Part shown: piece after piece, positions 40,321-49,516 of the stretch
Position numbering within the stretch: the stretch's first letter is position 1
Layout of the letters: every line of letters starts with the position of its first letter
NCBI GenBank assembly: GCA_015492295.1
Contig: WGFI01000059.1
Coordinates: 1-52,375 of the forward strand
Origin: Caldifarciminota bacterium
GTDB taxonomy: Bacteria > Hydrothermota > Hydrothermia > LBFQ01
Direction of reading: 5' to 3'
DNA: 52,375 nt
Notes under the pieces: generated by a model
Databases searched by the model: none
Told to the model about the DNA's origin: nothing
The model's input: the letters and a program-made list of their open reading frames with translations, nothing else
Made by a program: the position numbers and the translations under genes

Positions 40321-41847
40321 ATGCGAAGGTCTGTTAGAATAGCGGGTTTTCTGATGGCGTTCGTTTTGGGTATAACATTTGGATATGCTTTAAAGGGTTT
40401 CGCAAAGGAAAGCGAGCCTAAGATATCATTCTCCCAGATGGCAGATCTGATGATTCAAGTGATAAATTACATAACAAGGTACTATGTGGTTGAGGAAAGT
40501 AAATCCAAACTGCTTGAAAATGCAATAAAAGGTATGGTTTCTTCACTTGATCCTCACTCAACATTTCTGACACCCGAGGAGAAACAGAGATTATACGAAA
40601 GTACGGAAGGAAGCTACGAAGGTGTGGGTATGCAGATAGGCCAGAGGGAAGGTTATGTGGTTGTTATAGCACCATTTGAAGGAACACCTGCATGGAAGGC
40701 TGGTCTGAAACCAGGAGATAGGATAATAAGGATAAACGATTCGTCGGCTTTGGGGTTGGATGTGGAGGAAGTTTCCAAGCGGTTGCGCGGTCCTAAAGGT
40801 ACAAAAGTTAAGGTGACCGTATATAGGCCTGCCATAAACGATACACTATCTTTTGAGATCATCAGGGATAGGATAGTTTTGAAAGCCGTACCTTATTACG
40901 GTATAGTTGATGGTGTCGGATACATTAAGTTGAATTCCTTTCAAGAAGATGCGAGCGATAGGGTGAAGGAAGCTTTGGAATCTTTACTCAGTAAAGGTGC
41001 GAAGAAAATCGTACTTGATCTTAGGGGAAATCCGGGAGGATATTTGAGGGAGGCGTTTGAAATAGGGGGATTTTTCTTGGGAGATGGGAAACTCATAGTA
41101 TATACCGATGGGAGAACACCCGATTCAAAGGAAAAGTTTTTTAGTGAGGGACATAGCATAGTTCCCGATGATATACCTGTGGTGGTTCTCGTTGATCAAG
41201 GTTCGGCAAGCGCATCGGAGATAGTAGCGGGTGCCATTCAGGATTGGGATAGGGGTTTGATAATAGGAGATACCACATTCGGTAAGGGTTCGGTGCAGAG
41301 GGTTTTACCTCTACCTTATGGGTATGCTTTGAGACTAACGATAGCACGATATTTTACACCTTCTGGTAGATCCATACACAAGGGGAAACTCGGTTCCCTT
41401 GAAAAGGATACGGGTACATACTTCACAAAGATACTCAAAAGGCCTCTAAAAGGAGGAGGGGGAATATCCCCGGATATAGTGGTGAATCCCAAGCATCTTC
41501 CCGCTCTGGTTCAGAAGGCGCAAGCGAAGGGATTGATATCCGATTGGGCTACGAGATACACATCAACGCATAAGAAACCTAAGAAACCCGAGGACATAGT
41601 TTTAACGGATAGGGATCTGAACCGATTCAAAAACTTACTTCATAAGTCCGGTATAGATTTTGATGATTGTAGGTTTGATGAGGCTAAGGAAGATTTTCGC
41701 AGGATCCTAACTATGGAGATCGCATATCAGTACTTTGGTGAAAAGGGTAGATATAGAATTTTCCTGAGATACGATCCCGTCTATCAAAAGGCTGTAAGTA
41801 TATTGAAAAAGGTAAATAAGACGGATGAGCTCTTCACCAAGAAATGA
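40321..41847 (+). CDS. ctpA: S41-family C-terminal processing peptidase
   Basis: PDZ domain; LRGNPGGYLREA; GSASASEIVAGAIQDWDRGLIIGDTTFGKGSVQ. Confidence 0.95.
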   Translation: MRRSVRIAGFLMAFVLGITFGYALKGFAKESEPKISFSQMADLMIQVINYITRYYVVEESKSKLLENAIKGMVSSLDPHSTFLTPEEKQRLYESTEGSYEGVGMQIGQREGYVVVIAPFEGTPAWKAGLKPGDRIIRINDSSALGLDVEEVSKRLRGPKGTKVKVTVYRPAINDTLSFEIIRDRIVLKAVPYYGIVDGVGYIKLNSFQEDASDRVKEALESLLSKGAKKIVLDLRGNPGGYLREAFEIGGFFLGDGKLIVYTDGRTPDSKEKFFSEGHSIVPDDIPVVVLVDQGSASASEIVAGAIQDWDRGLIIGDTTFGKGSVQRVLPLPYGYALRLTIARYFTPSGRSIHKGKLGSLEKDTGTYFTKILKRPLKGGGGISPDIVVNPKHLPALVQKAQAKGLISDWATRYTSTHKKPKKPEDIVLTDRDLNRFKNLLHKSGIDFDDCRFDEAKEDFRRILTMEIAYQYFGEKGRYRIFLRYDPVYQKAVSILKKVNKTDELFTKK

Positions 41848-42191
41848 GTAAGTGGATACTGACGGTTAAATACGAGTTTGATGCCGCCCACCGTCTTCCG
41901 GACTTTCCTGGGCCTTGTAGAAATTTGCATGGACATAGATGGATCGTTGAACTTGAAGTTGAGGTTTCAAAGGTTGATAAAAGCGGAGTAAGTATAGATT
42001 TCGGTGTATTAAAGAACGAGCTGAAATCGCTCAATCTGGATCATACCTACCTAAACGATGTATTACCTTATCCTCCGAGCGCCGAAAACATAGCGAGGTA
42101 CATATACGAGAAGATAAAAGAGAAAGGTTATAATGTCGTATCCGTGAAAGTTTGGGAAACTTCAAAGTATGCGGCGAAATATATGGAATGA
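41844..42191 (+). CDS. queD: 6-carboxy-tetrahydropterin synthase / PTPS family
   Basis: FDAAHRLPDFPGPCRNLHGHRW; LDHTYLND; WETSKYAA. Confidence 0.92.
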   Translation: MSKWILTVKYEFDAAHRLPDFPGPCRNLHGHRWIVELEVEVSKVDKSGVSIDFGVLKNELKSLNLDHTYLNDVLPYPPSAENIARYIYEKIKEKGYNVVSVKVWETSKYAAKYME

Positions 42192-42820
42192 TAGATAGAG
42201 AAAAACTCAGCGAGATATATGAGAACTATATTAACCGCAAGCGGGGTGAAAAAGGTAAGTACTTGGAGAAGGTTTCAAAGGAGATAGGAATACCTGTGAA
42301 TAAACTCAGAACTCTGATAAGCAGATTTTATGGACCTGCACGCAGCGTCAGGAGGAACCCTAGGAATTACGATAAAAATGATATACTCTATGCTATACAC
42401 TACTCCAACAAATCAGGCCTGAGTTTATACTATGTTTGTGAGATGCTCGTTAAGAACAAAAAGGTTAGACTCTTGTCTTACCACAGGCCGAATGATCCTG
42501 CGCAGGCGTTCTATCAGGCCGTTATAAGATTTTTGAGATCTCGCAATTCATCAAGAATAACTAGAACCACGAGGCGTGTAAGTAAGGATATTATAAAGAA
42601 GGGTATATTGAATTCGGATTTTTCCGATGTTGAAAAGATCCTACTTATTATGGCCACAGATGGAAAGATAAAATTGGGGGATCTTAATGAAGAATATAAG
42701 GAAGTCGCCAGGAATCTTATGTTGGAAGGATACATAACCCGTAAGAAAGGAAAACTCATAGTGACTTCAAAGTTAAAGGTTGAAATATCCCCTTTCATAG
42801 AAAAAGTATTACGCCAATAA
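42188..42820 (+). CDS. hypothetical, basic helical protein
   Basis: ATGA overlap with queD; basic HTH-like composition. Confidence 0.5.
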   Translation: MIDREKLSEIYENYINRKRGEKGKYLEKVSKEIGIPVNKLRTLISRFYGPARSVRRNPRNYDKNDILYAIHYSNKSGLSLYYVCEMLVKNKKVRLLSYHRPNDPAQAFYQAVIRFLRSRNSSRITRTTRRVSKDIIKKGILNSDFSDVEKILLIMATDGKIKLGDLNEEYKEVARNLMLEGYITRKKGKLIVTSKLKVEISPFIEKVLRQ

Positions 42821-42826
42821 ATGGTT

Positions 42827-43618
42827 CTATGCTACCCAAAGGGGTATTATAGCCAAAACCGTGGATAACTTGATCACCCTTTTCAAAAGGGAGTATTTGC
42901 CCATATATACCGTCCAGGCGAAGATTAAAAGAGGAGCATTCACAAACAATATAACAGCGATTCCGTAGTACATTGAATATCCTAATATCACAGGAACCAC
43001 ATCAACGATGGTTAAAACCAAGATACCGAAGAATATTACATGTTGGAGGAATCTTTCATTTACTATATGCGCTACCGTCCTGCGGTTTATAGCATCCCCC
43101 TTCCTATCTTCAAGCGTTTTAATGATTTCCCTTATGAGATGCATATACGCTCCAAGAATCGCCGCTGGTAATACACGGTAAGGATTATTCGGATTCGCCC
43201 CGTATAGAAAGGCCAGGAAGATAACGAAAACAACGGAAAGATTTCCTATAATCGGTATGGACTTCAACTCATAATTGTACATAAGTCCTACGAACATACC
43301 CAATGAACCTATCATAAGGGCCCACTGTGAATGTTTTGATGAAAAGTACAACCCGAGAAATAAACATATTATGGAAATCATAAAGGCATCCAAAAGTGTG
43401 ATCTCACCCGTTATCAAAGGCCTATCGGGATGATTTATTTTGTCCTCTTCAATGTCGGTTATGTCATTCGTAGAGTTAAGAAAAGAGGAGATAAAGAACG
43501 CTCCCAATATAAGGTAAAATAAACCAACAATGTCCCCACCTGTGATTTTGGAAGAAACCACAACCACCAACGAGGCTATTAAACCGTTAGTCGGCCTTAT
43601 AAGGCGCAGAACCGACAT
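42827..43618 (-). CDS. UbiA-family prenyltransferase (DGGGP-synthase-like)
   Basis: NSTNDITDIEEDKINHPDRPLITGE; REIIKTLEDRKGD. Confidence 0.85.
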   Translation of the reverse strand: MSVLRLIRPTNGLIASLVVVVSSKITGGDIVGLFYLILGAFFISSFLNSTNDITDIEEDKINHPDRPLITGEITLLDAFMISIICLFLGLYFSSKHSQWALMIGSLGMFVGLMYNYELKSIPIIGNLSVVFVIFLAFLYGANPNNPYRVLPAAILGAYMHLIREIIKTLEDRKGDAINRRTVAHIVNERFLQHVIFFGILVLTIVDVVPVILGYSMYYGIAVILFVNAPLLIFAWTVYMGKYSLLKRVIKLSTVLAIIPLWVA

Positions 43619-44375
43619 ACCTCTTAACTATAAGTATCACTCCCACAAGCATAAGCAGGATCGCTATCCACTGGTTAAATGTCAAAGGCAAACCGAATAT
43701 ATAGGAGTTGGGTTCATAAGCCCTCGTGAAATCGTTGAGGAACCTCACGAGAGGGGTGAATATCAGGGCTAAGGATCCGACGAAACCGGGCTTGGTCTTA
43801 CCAAACTTTTTAAGCAAAAACAGATATATAACGAACAGAAATGTATCACCGATTGATTCGTAAATCTGCGAAGGATGTATCGGAACCCCTCCAAATTCCA
43901 TATAAGGCAAGCTGCCTTCTGGAAAGACCACTCCCCAAGGGAGGTTCGTGGGTTTTCCATAACAGCAACCGTTGAAGAAGCATCCCCACCTTCCAACCGC
44001 TATACCGAGGGTTATTCCGGGTATTGAAGCGTCAAGTGCGGCCCAGAAGTTCCATCTTTCGTTTTTTATAAACCAGAGCGCAGGTGCTACTCCCAAGAGT
44101 ACGCCGTAGAATGTCATACCTCCTTCCCACAGGTAAAATATCTCCGCCAAATTGTTCTTGAAATATGACCAATGCTGTATTACAAATAAGGCGCGCGCTC
44201 CTATTATTCCAAAAATCATAACCCACACCGCCGCGTCCCACACCCGACTTTTGGGGATACCGAATTTACTAAGATGGTTGGCCGCAAACCATACGCCTAA
44301 TAGAAACGCAGAAAGAACTATTACACCGTAAGTTCTTATAGGAAAACCAAAAACCTCAAATAGTATAGGATGCAT
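43587..44375 (-). CDS. lgt: prolipoprotein diacylglyceryl transferase
   Basis: GVAVGRWGCFFNGCCYGKPTNLPWGVVFP-type core; HPSQIYES. Confidence 0.95.
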   Translation of the reverse strand: MHPILFEVFGFPIRTYGVIVLSAFLLGVWFAANHLSKFGIPKSRVWDAAVWVMIFGIIGARALFVIQHWSYFKNNLAEIFYLWEGGMTFYGVLLGVAPALWFIKNERWNFWAALDASIPGITLGIAVGRWGCFFNGCCYGKPTNLPWGVVFPEGSLPYMEFGGVPIHPSQIYESIGDTFLFVIYLFLLKKFGKTKPGFVGSLALIFTPLVRFLNDFTRAYEPNSYIFGLPLTFNQWIAILLMLVGVILIVKRYVGSAPYKAD

Positions 44376-44386
44376 ATATGCACATT

Positions 44387-45367
44387 CTACGGTTGAACGA
44401 GTTTCTCAAATTTATGCAAGTTTTCAACCTCTCCGATCACTATCAATATATCCCCCTCCAAAATCCTCTCATCGGCGGATGGGGGAGTTATGATTTTCTT
44501 ATCCCTTAGAATGGCCAGCACATATATTTTATGCCTCGTAAGATTCAGCTCTTTAAGGGTCTTACCCTCAAAAGGGGAACCTACATTGACCTTTATCTCC
44601 TCAACTCTCATATCGTAGAGATCAAGGAACTCAAATATGGCAGGATGAAGCAATGCCCTTGCTATCCTCAAACCAGCCCAATCATAAGGCAATATCACCC
44701 TATTCGCCCCTACCTTTTCCATCAATCTCGCCCCTTTTTCGGTGGTCGCCTTCGCGACGGTGTATATATTCGGGTTTATATTCTTAGCGTTGATTATAAC
44801 ATAAAGATTATCCGGATCGTTTCTAAGTAATGCTACGAGACCCTTGGCGTTTTCAACTCCTGCCACTTTTAAAGTATCCTCCTCTGTGGCATCCCCTTCA
44901 ACCACTGTATATCCCATACCCTCCGCCAACTGGATCTTTTCCGGATCATTCTCAACTATCAAAAATGGAACCCCCGATTTTTTCAGAAACTCAGCCACTA
45001 TCTTGCCCATCCTACCGAATCCGCAGATGATATAATGTCCTGAAAACTTCCTCTTCATCTTTCTCCTCCTTGCAAATAGATCTATAAAACTTTTACTCAA
45101 AAAATAACTCGCAACATTGGTTATCAAAACGCTAACGGAAGCCCATCCAAACAATATCACGAGAATCGTCCATATCTTGCCCACCGAACTGAGAGGCTTT
45201 ACCTCCCTAAATCCGACGGTTGATACGGTTATAATGGTCATATATAACGCATCAATTAAGGGCAAATCCTCTATGAGAATGTATCCAAAGGTGGATATCG
45301 TTATTATTGCAAGCACGAGGATTATGGACAAACCTATCCTTACTTCAACCTTCATAGGTGATGGCAT
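44387..45367 (-). CDS. K+ channel with RCK/TrkA-N and TrkA-C domains
   Basis: ITVSTVGFREVKPLS; HYIICGFGRMGKIVAEFL; start position uncertain (ORF opens at 45457). Confidence 0.9.
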   Translation of the reverse strand: MPSPMKVEVRIGLSIILVLAIITISTFGYILIEDLPLIDALYMTIITVSTVGFREVKPLSSVGKIWTILVILFGWASVSVLITNVASYFLSKSFIDLFARRRKMKRKFSGHYIICGFGRMGKIVAEFLKKSGVPFLIVENDPEKIQLAEGMGYTVVEGDATEEDTLKVAGVENAKGLVALLRNDPDNLYVIINAKNINPNIYTVAKATTEKGARLMEKVGANRVILPYDWAGLRIARALLHPAIFEFLDLYDMRVEEIKVNVGSPFEGKTLKELNLTRHKIYVLAILRDKKIITPPSADERILEGDILIVIGEVENLHKFEKLVQP

Positions 45368-45944
45368 TATAGATTCTGAGTTTGTCTCCTCTCCTGTGCG
45401 AAAAGAGTGAAGGGTCTTCATAGGTGCAGGAAGGCGGCGGTATGATATCTTTGACACCGAGGTTTAAAAGAATTTCCTTATTAAACTCGTACAGGTCAAG
45501 ATAATACTTTCCATTTCTCTTGATAACCCCATTCTTAAACATACCGGCAACATCATCCTTTACTTCATAGCACTTACCACATATTCCGGGCCCAAATATT
45601 ACGGTTATATCCGATGGATTCACATTGAAATCCTCATAAAGTATCCTGAGGCCTTCCAGTACTATACCCTTTATACTTCCCCTCCATCCCGCATGTAATA
45701 CACCGAAAGCCCTATCCGAAAGGAGAAATATGGGGTAGCAATCGGCCGTCTTCACACCTAAGGTTATGTTCCGAGGCCTTGAAATCACACCATCCCCCAC
45801 ATCTTCGGCTTGACCTTTATATATCACCACCTTCGCACCATGGACCTGCCTTAATTTCAACGAGAATCGGATCTCACGGGTTGATACTGAGACTCTGTAT
45901 TTACCCATTTTGATGGTATATCCCCACTTTTCCCTTAACCACAT
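45345..45944 (-). CDS. pgeF: YfiH/laccase-domain peptidoglycan editing factor
   Basis: GVKTADCYPIFLLSDRAFGVLHAGWRGSIKGIV; CGKCYEV. Confidence 0.88.
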   Translation of the reverse strand: MWLREKWGYTIKMGKYRVSVSTREIRFSLKLRQVHGAKVVIYKGQAEDVGDGVISRPRNITLGVKTADCYPIFLLSDRAFGVLHAGWRGSIKGIVLEGLRILYEDFNVNPSDITVIFGPGICGKCYEVKDDVAGMFKNGVIKRNGKYYLDLYEFNKEILLNLGVKDIIPPPSCTYEDPSLFSHRRGDKLRIYNAITYEG

Positions 45945-45953
45945 TCAGTAATT

Positions 45954-47378
45954 CTAACGCCGATATTTTAGATGTAGTGATATCGTTCTGTCCCTTATGG
46001 GATAACCTTCAACGAATTCATCCTCTCTATCCAAAAGGTTATCAACCTTTAAAACACATTCAAATTTTTTGATCTTCATCCTTAAAAACATACCCATCTG
46101 CAATACGAAATCAACGAATCTGGTATTTTCCTTGTTTGTAAATCTCGGATCAAGGTAAAGGGCGTACAAACCCATGAAACTGAGGTTAAAATTGATGAAA
46201 TACGAATTCTTAGGCCTATAAATCATCCTTTTGCCGTTATCATAATAAGCCCAAATCCTGTCATACTTGAACAGAAAATTTCCCTTTTTTATTTTCAAAC
46301 TCATACCCCAGATGTTCCCCGAGCCTTCATTGTAAGGTCTCCAAATACCGCTCACACTTTTCCACTCTATTATATTCCAAACTCTCCTGGCAAAACCCAT
46401 CAGATAGAAGACTCTATAAGATACTTCCGTAGATAAGAGTATGGAACTTTCATTTTTTAAATTGGGATTTCCCTCGGCACCCGCACCTTTCCAGTACAAC
46501 TCATCAAATGAAGGGATACGATTTGATAAGGTTGCCCTCACTATCAGCTTTCCATAAGCTAACAGCGAATAAAAGGAATAACCTAACCTTTTCAGATCAC
46601 TCCAAACATTCGCATTCAGACCTACGATACCCACACTGAAAGTTCTGGATGAGTATATTATAGGCCTTACATAAGTCCCTATATTCGTGCTTCTTACACC
46701 TTCAAGAATTATAAGATTTCTGAAACCCGATATTTCATAGGTTTCCGTTAAACGGAAGTTATCGTGAATGTAATCCCCGAATATATCATTCCACCTTCTA
46801 CGGAGAATTAAGAGCGAAATCCTCCCGACCTTTCCAGCCAATCTCATATCCGTTTGTATTCCCGATGTTTGGGGAAAACCTTTCATTCCGCTCGTTCTTT
46901 TTCGTGATACCCTCAAATCCCAAAATTGCCCCTCCTGTTTGAAAAAGCTCTCCAAAAAGATAATGGTGTCCCTTACACCGATCAAATTTCCTCCATCAAA
47001 ACCAGCGATATTCGTCTTATATCCTAAGGAAATTCCCCTGAATTGATTAACAAAAATATAACCCTCCTCAGCATCGTCATTTCTAATATCCAGATTTCCG
47101 TATATGGAATATGGCGTTATTCCCCCCTCAAATACGGTAATTCTGTTGAATAGAAATGGGGATATATCCGTAAGGTCCGCGTAGGAACTTTGAGGTTGAT
47201 TTATGAGTATTCCGTTGAGAAATAAGGCGTTTCCCTTCGGATGCCCTCCCTTTATGGATATACCTGATAGATCCGCGTAAGATCCATAAGTGTATCCGTA
47301 AATACCTGAGATGGATGAAGCTGACAACCAAATATCCGCATATTCTATATTTACGCTATCCCCGGGAGATGCCTCCAC
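45954..47378 (-). CDS. TonB-dependent receptor, BtuB-like (short, N-term uncertain)
   Basis: Plug-like ISIKGGHPKGNALFLNGILINQPQSSYADLTDISPFLFNRITVFEGG; barrel strands; in B12 riboswitch operon; frame continues upstream with ...FILPPITVEAS (TonB-box-like). Confidence 0.75.
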   Translation of the reverse strand: MEASPGDSVNIEYADIWLSASSISGIYGYTYGSYADLSGISIKGGHPKGNALFLNGILINQPQSSYADLTDISPFLFNRITVFEGGITPYSIYGNLDIRNDDAEEGYIFVNQFRGISLGYKTNIAGFDGGNLIGVRDTIIFLESFFKQEGQFWDLRVSRKRTSGMKGFPQTSGIQTDMRLAGKVGRISLLILRRRWNDIFGDYIHDNFRLTETYEISGFRNLIILEGVRSTNIGTYVRPIIYSSRTFSVGIVGLNANVWSDLKRLGYSFYSLLAYGKLIVRATLSNRIPSFDELYWKGAGAEGNPNLKNESSILLSTEVSYRVFYLMGFARRVWNIIEWKSVSGIWRPYNEGSGNIWGMSLKIKKGNFLFKYDRIWAYYDNGKRMIYRPKNSYFINFNLSFMGLYALYLDPRFTNKENTRFVDFVLQMGMFLRMKIKKFECVLKVDNLLDREDEFVEGYPIRDRTISLHLKYRR

Positions 47379-47401
47379 AGTTATCGGCGGCAGTATGAAA
47401 C

Positions 47402-48520
47402 TCAGCGTACTATCAACCTCCTGACCTTACCGTCTTCAACTATGAAATATACCCCTTTTGAGCGTATGCTATTGACCTTCCTTCCATCCAGTGAGTATAT
47501 CCCTCTCAACTTATTTTTCGTAATGATTTTCCTCTCAGAGGTGCTTAGGGTCGTTGGTGATAGGGTTATTGATATTGGACCTATATCAACCGTTGCAACA
47601 TGCTCAATTGAGTTTGTGGTCCTGTTATAGACTATTATGTTCCCGTTTGTGGTGTAGTCCATAGCCGCGGTGATAAACAGTCTGTCGTTGAAGATTTCAA
47701 CTTGGGAAAATCCATAGTATGTTACAAGAGGCAGGGGAACGAATATTCTGCTTGAATATATGAAATATCCGATCCAGGAATATCCCACCGCTATTACGGT
47801 ATCGGTTGATGGTATCCTACGAAGAAAACCTATGTTTGCGGGTGTTGAAATGCTGTCAATGACCCTAAGTGAGTCCGTTCTTATTATGTAGATCTTCTGC
47901 GTTGATGCGTCAAACCAATCCCCACCTGAAACTATCGCGGTATCCCCATCCATGAACTCCATATATAACATATTTATACCGAGTCGCAGCGAATCAAGGA
48001 CGATTCCGGTTGAGGTATCAATTTTATATATCGTTGAGGTATCGGTGGTATAAGAGTTCATATCATAACCCGTTGATATGGCGAATAAATATCCTCCTTT
48101 CATTCCTACATACTGGGGACTCCTCCATACACCAACGCTCCATATCTCGTTCTTCGTAGATAGATCGTACGAAACTATGCTGTCATAAAGCAAGAGGGAT
48201 ACGAATATCTTATTTCCCGATATGGATGCCATATATGGGTTGGAACTCGCGCCCGTGAATATGCTGTCAATCACAAAGGGTATATTATCATCCCGTAGGA
48301 TGTAGATTCTGTCGTTTCCCGAACTTATGGTATATAGGTACCCTGAGTTATACAGAACCTGATTGAGAGCCGAGCCATGGGGGGATACGTTGTTCCTCTG
48401 TTCAAAGGGAGAGGATACATTCATCAGGGATAGGGTGTTGGATATTGTATTGGCTACTACAACCCTTTGCCCGAAAGCATATAAAGGAAAGAAGATAAAA
48501 ATAAATATTCCCCTTTTCAT
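47402..48520 (-). CDS. secreted YncE/BtuG-like beta-propeller with C-terminal sorting module
   Basis: YVTN-like blades; signal MKRGIFIFIFFPLYAFG; C-term IYSLDGRKVNSIRSKGVYFIVEDGKVRRLIVR; SD CGGAGG. Confidence 0.75.
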   Translation of the reverse strand: MKRGIFIFIFFPLYAFGQRVVVANTISNTLSLMNVSSPFEQRNNVSPHGSALNQVLYNSGYLYTISSGNDRIYILRDDNIPFVIDSIFTGASSNPYMASISGNKIFVSLLLYDSIVSYDLSTKNEIWSVGVWRSPQYVGMKGGYLFAISTGYDMNSYTTDTSTIYKIDTSTGIVLDSLRLGINMLYMEFMDGDTAIVSGGDWFDASTQKIYIIRTDSLRVIDSISTPANIGFLRRIPSTDTVIAVGYSWIGYFIYSSRIFVPLPLVTYYGFSQVEIFNDRLFITAAMDYTTNGNIIVYNRTTNSIEHVATVDIGPISITLSPTTLSTSERKIITKNKLRGIYSLDGRKVNSIRSKGVYFIVEDGKVRRLIVR

Positions 48521-48590
48521 AGTTTTCAACCTCCGTTTGATTCCTATCTCTACCTCAGGGTGGCGAGCCCCGGCACCACCCTTGGAGGCG

Positions 48591-48739
48591 TACTCCGGGC
48601 AGGTCTTCCGGCTCGCGGGCCACCTACTCCCCCGGCCTTCCCATCCCTGTACGGGACAGTGGCCTTTTTGGGGTTTCGCTCCCGCTCACGGCCGCCGGGA
48701 CGGCTCCCGATTTTCACGGGATTCCCTCAACCCGGAGTA
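48591..48739 (-). ncRNA. class-I cobalamin (AdoCbl) riboswitch aptamer
   Basis: Minus strand: P1 TACTCCGGG/CCCGGAGTA (9 bp), GAGGGAATCCCGTGAAAATCGGGAGCCGTCCCGGC, GGCCACTGT, GGGAAGGCCGGGGGAGTAG, GAGCCGGAAGACCTGCC (B12 box). Confidence 0.95.
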
Positions 48740-48763
48740 GGATATTATAAGGGTGTAATATAT

Positions 48764-49153
48764 ATGTTCAGCCTTAGAATATCTTTGGTGAATAAGATAC
48801 TTGAAAAGGATCCTGTTCTCCGTAGAATCGTTGAAGTTATCGTTAAGGAGATAGACCCAGATAAGATAATCCTTTTCGGTTCAAGGGCGAGGGGGGATTA
48901 CAAAGAGGACAGCGATTACGATATTCTTGTGATTAAAGAAGGGGTTAGACCAGAAGAAAGGAGGCCGTTGCAGAGGAAAATAAGGAGGGCATTTTGGCGA
49001 GAGAGTATATATCCTTCTGTCGCTGTGGATGTGATAGTTCAGGATGCTGAGAGATTTAACAGATTAAAAAACGAGAAATATTTGGTATATTATTCTATAT
49101 CAAATGAGGGGATTGTAGTTTATGAGAAAGTTTTACGCAAAACTGTGGCTTGA
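48764..49153 (+). CDS. MNT-type nucleotidyltransferase (candidate antitoxin)
   Basis: IILFGSRARGDYKEDSDYDILVI; alternative leaderless GTG start at 48788 (TAGAAT 48775-48780). Confidence 0.88.
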   Translation: MFSLRISLVNKILEKDPVLRRIVEVIVKEIDPDKIILFGSRARGDYKEDSDYDILVIKEGVRPEERRPLQRKIRRAFWRESIYPSVAVDVIVQDAERFNRLKNEKYLVYYSISNEGIVVYEKVLRKTVA

Positions 49154-49511
49154 ATTTGCTGAGGAAGATCTGGAATCCTCGCGTGCACTTTGGGAAAGAG
49201 GTTTGATAAGAACCGCTGCATACCATCTACAACAGACTGCGGAGAAATCTTTAAAAGCTCTTTTGATACTTCAAGGCGTGGAAGTTCCAAGGACGCATGA
49301 TATAGACAAACTTATAAAATCTTTAAGTGATTTCTATGTGATCCCCAAAGATATTCAGGATGCGGTAAATCTGACGGAGTACGCCTTTACAACCCGTTAT
49401 CCTGATGATTATGTTCCCCTATCTGAAAAAGAATATGAGAAAGCGTATGAAACGGCGTTAAAGGTTTATAAATGGGCAAAGGGGATAATAGAAGGAACAG
49501 CCTTAGAATAA
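49122..49511 (+). CDS. HEPN-domain protein
   Basis: AAYHLQQTAEKSLKALLILQGVEVPRTHDIDKL; overlaps the MNT gene. Confidence 0.88.
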   Translation: MRKFYAKLWLEFAEEDLESSRALWERGLIRTAAYHLQQTAEKSLKALLILQGVEVPRTHDIDKLIKSLSDFYVIPKDIQDAVNLTEYAFTTRYPDDYVPLSEKEYEKAYETALKVYKWAKGIIEGTALE

Positions 49512-49516
49512 AGGTA

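Noticed and set aside
42838-42852. TATAAT-like sequence on minus strand (GGCTATAATACCCC) as a promoter
   Set aside because: Lies in the last codons of the UbiA gene with no gene start at the matching distance.
44387-45457. Full 356-aa start of the K+ channel ORF (45457)
   Set aside because: N-terminal residues MSKISYRRLPAPMKTLHSFRTGEETNSESI are the alternate frame of pgeF 3' coding; start more likely at 45367 or 45355.
48363-48763. Plus-strand ORF 48363-48740 and the N-terminal extension of 48560-49153
   Set aside because: They lie on the complement of the GC-rich cobalamin riboswitch; Pro/Arg/Gly-rich translation is a by-product. The MNT gene starts at 48764 or 48788.
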